From NCBI GenBank assembly GCA_964468125.1, contig CAYXVF010000072.1:1-32068 (forward strand): DNA of 32,068 bases. The letters are read 5' to 3'. Under the pieces are notes generated by a model. The model did not search any database, had not been told where the DNA came from, and saw nothing but the letters and a program-made list of their open reading frames with translations. Position numbers and translations under genes: made by a program. Source of the stretch: CAYXVF01 sp964468125 (GTDB taxonomy: Bacteria > Myxococcota > XYA12-FULL-58-9 > CAYXVF01). Shown one piece after another: positions 23,391 through 30,035 of this stretch (position 1 is its first letter; each line of letters starts with the position of its first letter).

Positions 23391-24137
23391 ATGTCGGACG
23401 ACTTTCGTGACCTCGACCTGCGAGGTTTCGACCTAGAAAAGCTAGATCTCGACCACATCGAGCTCGAGGACGAGCGCCCCTCGCCGGTGTGGCGTTGGAT
23501 TCTCGGCCTCTTCCTGGCGGGAGTGACCGGCGTCCTGATCTGGTTGCCACGCTCGAACCTCTATGGCGCGCTCAATGTGCCCTGGGTGTCCTTCACCTTC
23601 AGCTTCGCCGGGATTGTGGTGGGATTGGTCTCCGGGCGCTTTCTGTGGACGCTCCTGAGCGAGATGCGCGTCGATCCCTCCCCGGCGGTGACGCCCGAGC
23701 CGGTCGGCCCCCCGAGCGCCGCACGGCGGTTCGTGAGTCTTCTGATCGTGCTCGGCGGTGCCGGTGGGATCGTCTATGCGACCCAGTCGGGCCAGGTCGG
23801 CAATTCGGGCACGCTCTGGTTTCTCGTGGCACTCGGCGCGATCGTCGTGGGGATCACCTTTGGTCGCTGGCTGACGATGCAGGCGCAGGTCGTCGATCCC
23901 CTCGCTGAGGAGGTTCAACCGATCACCCTCCCGCCCTGGTTCAAGTGGGTCACGCTCGCCGTTCTGATCATTGGCGGAATCGGGATCGCTTTTGGGGGGT
24001 CGCTCTTCCCGGGCAACGAAGACCTGAGTCTAGGCTTGAGCGCTGGCGGTTTTGGGCTCGGGATCGTCGCTGCGATCTGGCTGGCCCGGCGGTTCGAAGA
24101 GGAAGAGGAGCGTCTCAGAAATCGGCGTGAACGCTGA
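23391..24137 (+). CDS. Six-helix membrane protein, internal triplication
   Basis: A 248-residue integral membrane protein. An acidic, Asp-Leu-rich N-terminus (DLDLRGFDLEKLDLDHIELE) is followed by six transmembrane helices at about 35-52, 66-88, 113-131, 140-161, 184-203 and 215-233, and a charged C-terminal tail (FEEEEERLRNRRER). The helices form three hairpins with similar ends: GIVVGLVSGRFLW, GAIVVGITFGRWL and GLGIVAAIWLARRF. No transport or enzyme motif is recognised. The ATG at 23391 lacks a strong ribosome binding site. It follows the LeuA-like gene by 92 bases on the same strand. Function unknown. Confidence 0.78.
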   Translation: MSDDFRDLDLRGFDLEKLDLDHIELEDERPSPVWRWILGLFLAGVTGVLIWLPRSNLYGALNVPWVSFTFSFAGIVVGLVSGRFLWTLLSEMRVDPSPAVTPEPVGPPSAARRFVSLLIVLGGAGGIVYATQSGQVGNSGTLWFLVALGAIVVGITFGRWLTMQAQVVDPLAEEVQPITLPPWFKWVTLAVLIIGGIGIAFGGSLFPGNEDLSLGLSAGGFGLGIVAAIWLARRFEEEEERLRNRRER

Positions 24138-24255
24138 ATATCGCACATGAGCGCACATTTTGCTGCGCTGATGACGGGTGACGATCAGAGACCCGCAAAA
24201 CCAGAAATCCGGGCCAGAAGCCCAGGATATCGCGGTGTTGCGGCGTTTTATGACA

Positions 24256-24284
24256 TTGACTTTTCGATTCAGATCCTGTTTTAC
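24256..24284 (+). promoter_or_regulatory. Weak promoter candidate for the zinc-ribbon gene
   Basis: The 285-base gap 24138-24422 is relatively AT-rich. It has TTGACT (24256-24261) and TTTTAC (24279-24284) at 17-base spacing. The -35 is good but the -10 is poor, so this is only a candidate. I see no other gene in the gap. Confidence 0.25.
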
Positions 24285-24422
24285 CGCTCGACGGATTGTT
24301 AGGGGTAATGCACCGCGGCAGGTTGTCACGTGCATGCCGACGGATCGCCGCTATCTTATCGGAATAGATTCAGGCGGCGGCGGTGTTTCAGACGGGCGGC
24401 CCACGGCCCGAAGGAGTAGTAG

Positions 24423-24959
24423 ATGAGCGCGGCGAGCGCACGAAAGAACTCCCAAACGTCCATCGTCAACAAACGAAGCAAGCAGCAGCGCAACCCACGC
24501 GCTGGACACGAGACCCGGGCAACCGGAGCCACCTCGAACCAACCCGCTAAGGGGGCCCCATTGAGCGCAAAGAACACGCGGTCTGATTCGCAACTCATCG
24601 ATCCCAAGAAGGCTGACGGCACCCTGATCACGGTCGACGATCCGGCGCTCGACCGAAAGATCATTGAAGGCATGCTCAACGACCGAGAGCGCCTGATGTC
24701 GGAAATGGAAGACCTCGGCTACTCCGCCGAAGCGGTGCTCCGGCGTGCGGCGGACCTGGGCCTGAGTGAAGCGTATCTTCGCCACGTACAGACCGTCGCC
24801 GCAGACCTCGCGGGCGACCGGCCCGGCGCGCGGCGCGTGCCCTCGCATCTCCGGGCACGTACCTGCTTGTCCTGTGAACGCGTCTTTCTCTCGAGCGGAC
24901 CGGGTAACCGTATCTGCCCACGTTGCCGCGGAGCAGATGCAGGACTGGCTCAGCTCTAG
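24423..24959 (+). CDS. Protein with C-terminal zinc ribbon
   Basis: A 178-residue protein with a basic, disordered, Lys/Arg/Ser-rich N-terminal 60 residues, a helical middle (ITVDDPALDRKIIEGML, then ERLMSEMEDLGYSAEAVLRRA) and a C-terminal zinc ribbon with Cys148, Cys151, Cys165 and Cys168 (TCLSCERVFLSSGPGNRICP). The ribbon resembles a small zinc-finger form seen in many Proteobacteria. It may bind DNA or RNA, as the basic tail suggests, but no role is known. The ATG at 24423 has AAGGAG 6 bases upstream. It lies just before the tRNA-His gene but probably has its own transcript. Confidence 0.78.
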   Translation: MSAASARKNSQTSIVNKRSKQQRNPRAGHETRATGATSNQPAKGAPLSAKNTRSDSQLIDPKKADGTLITVDDPALDRKIIEGMLNDRERLMSEMEDLGYSAEAVLRRAADLGLSEAYLRHVQTVAADLAGDRPGARRVPSHLRARTCLSCERVFLSSGPGNRICPRCRGADAGLAQL

Positions 24960-24979
24960 TTGCAGAAGCCCGTTTATCG

Positions 24980-25008
24980 TTGACAGCGGAAACGCTTCAT
25001 CGTACGCA
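24980..25008 (+). promoter_or_regulatory. Probable sigma-70 promoter for tRNA-His
   Basis: A perfect -35 TTGACA (24980-24985) lies 17 bases before TACGCA (25003-25008), a weak -10. It stands 34 bases upstream of the tRNA, between the zinc-ribbon stop and the tRNA, so it probably drives the tRNA alone. Confidence 0.5.
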
Positions 25009-25042
25009 CCCGCCTCCGACTCCGCTCGGAGCCGCAGGGTAT

Positions 25043-25119
25043 GGTGGTTGTAGCTCAGTTGGTAGAGCCCCGGCTTGTGGTGCCGGTTGTCGCGGGTTCA
25101 AGTCCCGTCAGCCACCCCA
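25043..25119 (+). tRNA. tRNA-His (anticodon GTG)
   Basis: A complete cloverleaf of 77 bases. The 5' extra G (25043, position -1) that marks tRNA-His pairs with discriminator C73 (25116). The acceptor stem GTGGTTG pairs with CAGCCAC (one T-G wobble), the D-stem is GCTC/GAGC, and the anticodon stem CCGGC/GCCGG encloses a 7-base loop with anticodon GTG (25077-25079). The T-arm is GCGGG-TTCAAGT-CCCGT. The genome-encoded 3' CCA is at 25117-25119. It reads CAC and CAT codons. Confidence 0.97.
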
Positions 25120-25272
25120 TCCCCTCCCCCTCGGGGCTCGTGGGCGAGCGCGACGTTTTGCGCCTTCAAGAAAGGTGCAGCGCGCTGTCTAACGAGGTAG
25201 TCTAATTACTGCGTCGAAATGTACCGAGGAGACGCCTGAGAGCGTGTGATGATTCCAGACGCACGATAACCC

Positions 25273-25980
25273 ATGCTTCCTGGCTACAATCACAACATCC
25301 GCTACCGCGAGGGAGTCTACCACGTCCAGACCGAAGACTCTGGCGTGCAGAACCCGCACATCATCACCCACCTGTTCGTGGGTGGAAACATCATCGAATC
25401 GCGAAAAACGTCCTACGCCGAGCTGGTGAACAGCACGAATCTCGATTCTGCGGTGGTCGACATGATGCAAAAGCAGCACAAAGGGATGCTGCGCGACCTC
25501 ATTGGCGGCCAACTGGACCACAAGATCGTCGACCGCTCTAAGAACGCCGCAACCTTGAACGGTCCTGCGCCTCTCAATGTCGGGCGCGGCCAAAACCAGG
25601 CGTCTTTTGGAATCGGCGCAGACGTTCCCAAGGCCGCACCCAAACCGCCGCCTGCCCCATCGGTCCCCAGCACGACGATCAACGCACCGCCGCCGTCTTC
25701 ACCCTTTCCTCCGCCCGCCGCACGGAAGCCCGCACCACCGGTCGCGGCGAAAGCCCCCGAGGCCGACGGCGGCCTGTTTGCTGGGGGCGCCGGCGAGTCG
25801 CTCTTCGGTGCGCCGGAACAAAAGGAAGAGCCCGTCATCGAGGCCGCAACGCTGGCGCGCGCGTTCGAGTCGAAAGACGAAAGCGCGGTCGATTCGATTT
25901 TTGGTGAAGACCTGATCAGCGAGAAGTCACTCGATGAAGTGATTCTTTCCTACCTCGCCGAAGACATGCAGAAGGAGTGA
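25273..25980 (+). CDS. Conserved protein with N-terminal domain and Pro-rich linker
   Basis: A 235-residue protein of unknown function. The N-terminal about 95 residues form a compact domain starting GYNHNIRYREGVYHVQTED, with HIITHLFVGGNIIES and a C-terminal helix (MMQKQHKGMLRDLIGGQLDH). A Pro/Ala-rich linker (about 110-165) follows, then a Gly-rich stretch and a C-terminal segment (FGEDLISEKSLDEVILSYL) that looks like a short conserved helix. No signal peptide or membrane segment. I recall similar proteins only as hypotheticals in myxobacteria, which I cannot check here. It is convergent with the MglA-like GTPase gene (9 bases between stops). A role with that GTPase is possible but rests on position only. 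No clear ribosome binding site was seen. Confidence 0.75.
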   Translation: MLPGYNHNIRYREGVYHVQTEDSGVQNPHIITHLFVGGNIIESRKTSYAELVNSTNLDSAVVDMMQKQHKGMLRDLIGGQLDHKIVDRSKNAATLNGPAPLNVGRGQNQASFGIGADVPKAAPKPPPAPSVPSTTINAPPPSSPFPPPAARKPAPPVAAKAPEADGGLFAGGAGESLFGAPEQKEEPVIEAATLARAFESKDESAVDSIFGEDLISEKSLDEVILSYLAEDMQKE

Positions 25981-25989
25981 GGGCGTTCC

Positions 25990-27015
25990 TCACCACACGG
26001 CTTCCAACGCGAGGATGAGTGCGCTCATCGCTTCCGCCTGACTCACCGCCCGTCCCTGGCGAGCGTTTTGCGCGGCCCGCAGGAAGCCGCTGAAGCGTGC
26101 TCCGCTCGTGCCCCTCACCAACAAGAAGGTCCCGAGGGGATCGACGTCCTGGTATTTCGCTCCCGCGGAGCTCATCCAGCGTTTGGCCTCGTGCTGCAAC
26201 AGCTTCTCCGTGTGCATCACGACTCCGGGCCAATCTGACTTGGCGCGGGATTGGTCGATCAACGCGCCGAGATTCCTGCTCTCACCGGTGGGCCACAAGG
26301 TGGCCATTTCAGTCGTGCTCGACTGCACCGAGTCGGCGACGCGGCTGACCGCCTCCCCTACCGAGGCAAACCCGTCCGCCGGCGCGTGGTTCACGGGACG
26401 CTCCGTTCCTTCACGAAGCTGTCGCCCGAGTCCCTTGCGCATCAAGTCGTTGACCACCATGCGGCTGATCGCCTTCAAGGCCTCGAAGACACCCTGCCCC
26501 GTGGTCGCCACCGATTCGAAGCGCTGCAGTCCTCCCGGATTGTAGAGACGATCCATCTCCGCGGACGGCATGATCGGGTCGAGATCACGTTTGTTGTACT
26601 GAAAGACCATGGGGACCTGGTCGAGCTCGAGGCCGAGCTCGTTGAGGTTTTCAACCAGGTTCGCCAAGCTCTCGGCGTTCGAGTCACGCATCGCCGGTTG
26701 TGAATCGAGCACCATCACCAAACCGTCCACGCCGTTGAGCACCAGCTTGCGGGTCGCGTTGTAGAAGACCTGACCGGGCACGGTGTAGAGCTGTAGCCGC
26801 ACGGTGAAGTCCTTGATGCGGTAGGCGGTCACAGGCAGGAAATCGAAGAAGATCGTTCGGTCCACCTCGGTCGCGAGGGAGACCAAGTCCGGGCGTCTGT
26901 CGACCGGAAGCGAGTTGAAGATCGTCTGCAGGGATGTCGTCTTTCCGCACAAGCCCGGCCCGTAGTAGACGATCTTTACCGAGATCTCACGGGTGTGAAA
27001 GTTGATCGAAGACAC
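25990..27015 (-). CDS. MglA-like Ras-family GTPase with long C-terminal extension
   Basis: A 341-residue protein. Residues about 1-195 match MglA, the small GTPase that sets cell polarity and motility in myxobacteria: NFHTREISVKIVYYGPG, the P-loop GPGLCGKTT, the switch region TVPGQVFYNATRK (Thr in place of the usual Asp, as in MglA), DGLVMVLDSQPAMRDSNAESL, and the G4 motif NKRD. The remaining about 145 residues (from about RQLREGTERP) are a helical extension not found in MglA, which has about 195 residues. The start is GTG at 27015, matching the family's position, although the frame is open to 27111; no good ribosome binding site is visible. No mglB partner is in the window. It is probably a divergent MglA paralogue in polarity or signalling; its GAP and target are unknown. 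Confidence 0.88.
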   Translation of the reverse strand: MSSINFHTREISVKIVYYGPGLCGKTTSLQTIFNSLPVDRRPDLVSLATEVDRTIFFDFLPVTAYRIKDFTVRLQLYTVPGQVFYNATRKLVLNGVDGLVMVLDSQPAMRDSNAESLANLVENLNELGLELDQVPMVFQYNKRDLDPIMPSAEMDRLYNPGGLQRFESVATTGQGVFEALKAISRMVVNDLMRKGLGRQLREGTERPVNHAPADGFASVGEAVSRVADSVQSSTTEMATLWPTGESRNLGALIDQSRAKSDWPGVVMHTEKLLQHEAKRWMSSAGAKYQDVDPLGTFLLVRGTSGARFSGFLRAAQNARQGRAVSQAEAMSALILALEAVW

Positions 27016-27081
27016 CGTCGTATCGTAGCCGGGCTCTCGGTCCGGTTCCAAACAACTAGCGAGTCGGGTAAAGGAGCGGTC

Positions 27082-27645
27082 ATGCCCGCGCTCTACAACC
27101 TCGGGGCCCACGTCGCCCTGGGCTCTGCCCTAGCGCTAACCGCCCGTCGTTCCGAGGCCTTTCGTCAGGATCCGGTGAGCTGGCCATTGATCCTGCTCTT
27201 CGTCTTCCACGCTCTCGTCGCTGCGCCTGCCGCCACCTACTTGTTTCGATTCTTTCCTCAGTGGTCGATGCTCTACGCGTTCGATCCACAGGTCTTTCCC
27301 GACTTGGACGGTTGGATCGGTTTGATCTCCGGCGGCGTCGTTCTGCTCAATCTTCTCTGCTCGGTGACTGGCTTCTTCGTCACACGCGCAGGGATACTCC
27401 GCGCCTCTCGCAGCCTCGAGCTCACGCCGATCGCGGTAGCCACCCTCAGCTGGGTAGCTCTCCTGCTCTCATACCCAGAACGAAGCTTCTGGGTCGGCAC
27501 CTATGACGCTTACTGGCAAGCCGAGGCGCCTTTTCTACTCACCACCGTCCCAGGTTTCATCGGTGTTTTGAGCTACGGTTTGGGACTCGCCTTCGTGCTT
27601 TGGGTGAAGAAGAGGTTCAGCGGACGAGAACCGAGCTATGTGTGA
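27082..27645 (+). CDS. Multi-pass membrane protein of unknown function
   Basis: A 187-residue membrane protein with about five hydrophobic helices (LGAHVALGSALALTA, WPLILLFVFHALVAAPA, WIGLISGGVVLLNLLC, IAVATLSWVALLLSY, FIGVLSYGLGLAFVLW), short loops and a basic C-terminus (KKRFSGREPSYV). No transporter or enzyme motif is recognised. The ATG at 27082 is chosen because AAGGAG stands 5 bases before it; an open frame upstream to 26995 lies in the divergent GTPase gene. It is divergent from the MglA-like gene (66 bases between starts) and its stop is 3 bases from the convergent outer-membrane protein stop. Function unknown. Confidence 0.75.
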   Translation: MPALYNLGAHVALGSALALTARRSEAFRQDPVSWPLILLFVFHALVAAPAATYLFRFFPQWSMLYAFDPQVFPDLDGWIGLISGGVVLLNLLCSVTGFFVTRAGILRASRSLELTPIAVATLSWVALLLSYPERSFWVGTYDAYWQAEAPFLLTTVPGFIGVLSYGLGLAFVLWVKKRFSGREPSYV

Positions 27646-27648
27646 CGC

Positions 27649-29007
27649 TCAGTAGCGAAAAGTGGACGATACGAAGATATAGAAGAAGGTTTGGGAGTAG
27701 TCGACACGACGAAAGTTTAGATCCCCGTCGACGAGCCGCGCTATGTCGCTCTCCGGAATCACATCCTGCCCCGTTCCTGCGCTGTACTGCAGACCGATCC
27801 TGCTGAGCGTGTACTCGCCGAAATAGCCGAGCGCGATGGTCAGGCCGTAGAGGTCTACGTCGGGGAGCTGATCGAACTCGGGCTCGGCCGAAATCGTCGG
27901 GGCGCTGGAGAAATTGGTGAATGCCCCTAGAGCCACGCTGACCTCGCGAACCAGGAGATACTCGACCCCTGCGTTGAGATTGACGACCGCACGGCGTTCT
28001 ACGTTCGGGTTGAAGGGCAGTCGGGCGCGAATGTCGGGGCCCTCGATGTCGATCAGCGTATAGTCCACGGGCAGGTGCACGGACGCATCGGCGCTAACGG
28101 TGAAGCGGTGCGGGCTCTGGTAGGCGGCGCCTACGCGCAGAACTGGCGCGAAACGGGTCTCTGAGCGTCGGTCGGAGATGCTCTGTCGCTCAAAGCCCGA
28201 AACGATTTCGGGGCCGCTCGGGTCCGACTCTCCCTGCTCGAAGAAAACGCTACCGTCCGAGTGGATTCGAACGCTCGGCGACCGGAGCGATACGCCAAAA
28301 GACCAATTGCTACTCGGCGTGTACTTCAGGCCACCGATGAGCACGACGTTGCCGTTCACCAGCGTGATGTCATTGTTCACCACCTGAAAGCGGCTCAGTC
28401 CACCGTCTAGCTCCTCGTTTGCCGTCACACCTTCCGTATCGGTCGTGGTTCTCAAAATGTAGTATCCGGAAACCCCTAGGCTCAGCAGCGGCGAGAGCCG
28501 GTAGCCATAGCCCGCGCCGGTCCAGAGCTCCCGGTCGGTCACGCGACGTCGGTATGTCGCTGTCCCATCGCTCTCGTTTGCCGCGAAGCTGCGAAACGAC
28601 GGGACCACTACAGAGATGGCGTAGCTATGACGGTTTTGTCCGTTGGGGAGTCGATCGTCGAGGTTGCTCACGTAGCCCGCAGACGCGGGCACGACGATCA
28701 GCTCGGTGAACTCGATGTCCAGGTCTTCGACGCCCGGAACGGGAACGCCCACGCGGTCACCGATCCCTCCCCGCTCAAACCCGTAGAGACTGGCCGACAC
28801 CTGCAGATTTGTCTCCTCCACGTCTGCGATGCCCGCCGGGTTGTAGAAGAGGCCCGAAGGATCGTCGGCGAGCGCGGTGAAGGCCCCGCCGAGTCCGACC
28901 GCGCGGCCGCCGATCACGAAATCCTGGTAGTGAGTGTCGTCGGCGAGGAGAGTTGCCGGGAGACTCGTGAACAGAACGATGACGGCGACGATGGAGCAGC
29001 GAGTCAC
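27649..29007 (-). CDS. Outer-membrane protein, OmpP1/FadL/TodX family
   Basis: A 452-residue predicted outer-membrane beta-barrel of the FadL/TodX/OmpP1 family, which transports hydrophobic molecules such as long-chain fatty acids. A signal peptide (IVAVIVLFTSLPATLLA) is cleaved near Ala22. Then GGRAVGLGGAFTALADDPSGLFYNPAGIA, the conserved N-terminal 'hatch' region of the family, is split here as AVGLGGAFTALADD and SGLFYNPAG. Many alternating-residue strands follow, and the protein ends in TFRY with a C-terminal aromatic, as barrels do. The GTG at 29007 overlaps the upstream helical protein stop (GTGA), so they are co-translated. It may serve nutrient uptake or surface functions; the substrate is unknown. 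Confidence 0.88.
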   Translation of the reverse strand: MTRCSIVAVIVLFTSLPATLLADDTHYQDFVIGGRAVGLGGAFTALADDPSGLFYNPAGIADVEETNLQVSASLYGFERGGIGDRVGVPVPGVEDLDIEFTELIVVPASAGYVSNLDDRLPNGQNRHSYAISVVVPSFRSFAANESDGTATYRRRVTDRELWTGAGYGYRLSPLLSLGVSGYYILRTTTDTEGVTANEELDGGLSRFQVVNNDITLVNGNVVLIGGLKYTPSSNWSFGVSLRSPSVRIHSDGSVFFEQGESDPSGPEIVSGFERQSISDRRSETRFAPVLRVGAAYQSPHRFTVSADASVHLPVDYTLIDIEGPDIRARLPFNPNVERRAVVNLNAGVEYLLVREVSVALGAFTNFSSAPTISAEPEFDQLPDVDLYGLTIALGYFGEYTLSRIGLQYSAGTGQDVIPESDIARLVDGDLNFRRVDYSQTFFYIFVSSTFRY

Positions 29008-30035
29008 GGGCGTCCTCGGAGGGCCTCCGCGAGCTCGACCAGGCGACAGCGAGCCTGCGACAAGGTCGCATCATCTGGACGTACGGGCGCGAAGAGCGCT
29101 CGGTCCAAAGCGCGGTCGAGCCCGAGAAGCGCTTTCGTCCGCCCCCAATTCTCCCGAAGCGCATCCAGCCCCTCCGCTTCGAGACAGCCCATGAGCTCCG
29201 TGAGAAGGGCGCGGTCATGATTGCGGAGGACCTCGCGTTGGTTGATTCCGCGCACCAGAGAGCAGACGGAGGTTACCTCGGACCAGAGCTGCTCGCCGGG
29301 GGTGTCGCTGGGACTCCGCTGCCAGTCGCGGATGCGGTCCAACAGGCCTTCGAAACTCGCCACGTCCGTGAGACGAAGCTCGATCCCGTCCACCCCTGAT
29401 AGGAGCTGCTCGATCTGGACCCCGACGATCTCAAAGCGGTCTCCCAAGGGACCGTCCTGTTCTTCCACCAACCGTGCAAGCCGAGCGTAAGCGGCGCGCG
29501 ATCGAATCCCTTGCTCCAAGTCCTCCTGTTGTAGGCGCTCCGGCGCGTCATCCTGAGGGGCGAACTTGGCGAGCTCGATCAAGACTGCGGTCAGCGCGCG
29601 CCGAGTCCGGCGCAAGGCATACTCGAGGGTCTCGGCGGCGGTACTGCCGGTGAGCTCACGAGCGATGAGCGAATAGCCGGACTCCACGTCCTTGCGGGCG
29701 ACGCTCATCAGCATCTGAATCATTTCCCGTTCGTTGTCTTTCAGTGCCTCGCTGCGGACCACCGCTACCCGCCACTGCTCGAGGTTCGCTCGCGCTTCGA
29801 GCATCAGGCGTCTCGCCTCCGGGAGGATGCGTAGGCCTTCTCGACGCAGACGCAGGCCGAGCTCGCGACAGGCTCGTGCGTGTCCCACACACAGCCGGTG
29901 GAGCCGTTCCAGCGCGAGGCGCGTCGTATCATCGTTAGACCGTACCACCGCGCAACTTTGCCACGGCCGCGATGTAAGGTCACTCACACCGGTCGTGGTT
30001 TCATCGAGAACGACCGAGGCGCTTCGACGGGTCAA
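29004..30035 (-). CDS. Helical protein of unknown function
   Basis: A 343-residue, Arg/Leu/Glu-rich, almost entirely alpha-helical protein (for example LRREGLRILPEARRLMLEAR and TLEYALRRTRRALTAVLIEL). No signal peptide, membrane segment or recognisable domain; it may fold as helical bundles. The start is taken as TTG at 30035, because TTG and the protease stop overlap as TTGA, the same 4-base coupling used by its neighbours; GTG codons further in are possible alternatives. It lies between the subtilisin-like protease and the outer-membrane protein in one coupled run, and so may work with them, which is inference. High third-position GC supports coding. Confidence 0.72.
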   Translation of the reverse strand: MTRRSASVVLDETTTGVSDLTSRPWQSCAVVRSNDDTTRLALERLHRLCVGHARACRELGLRLRREGLRILPEARRLMLEARANLEQWRVAVVRSEALKDNEREMIQMLMSVARKDVESGYSLIARELTGSTAAETLEYALRRTRRALTAVLIELAKFAPQDDAPERLQQEDLEQGIRSRAAYARLARLVEEQDGPLGDRFEIVGVQIEQLLSGVDGIELRLTDVASFEGLLDRIRDWQRSPSDTPGEQLWSEVTSVCSLVRGINQREVLRNHDRALLTELMGCLEAEGLDALRENWGRTKALLGLDRALDRALFAPVRPDDATLSQARCRLVELAEALRGRP

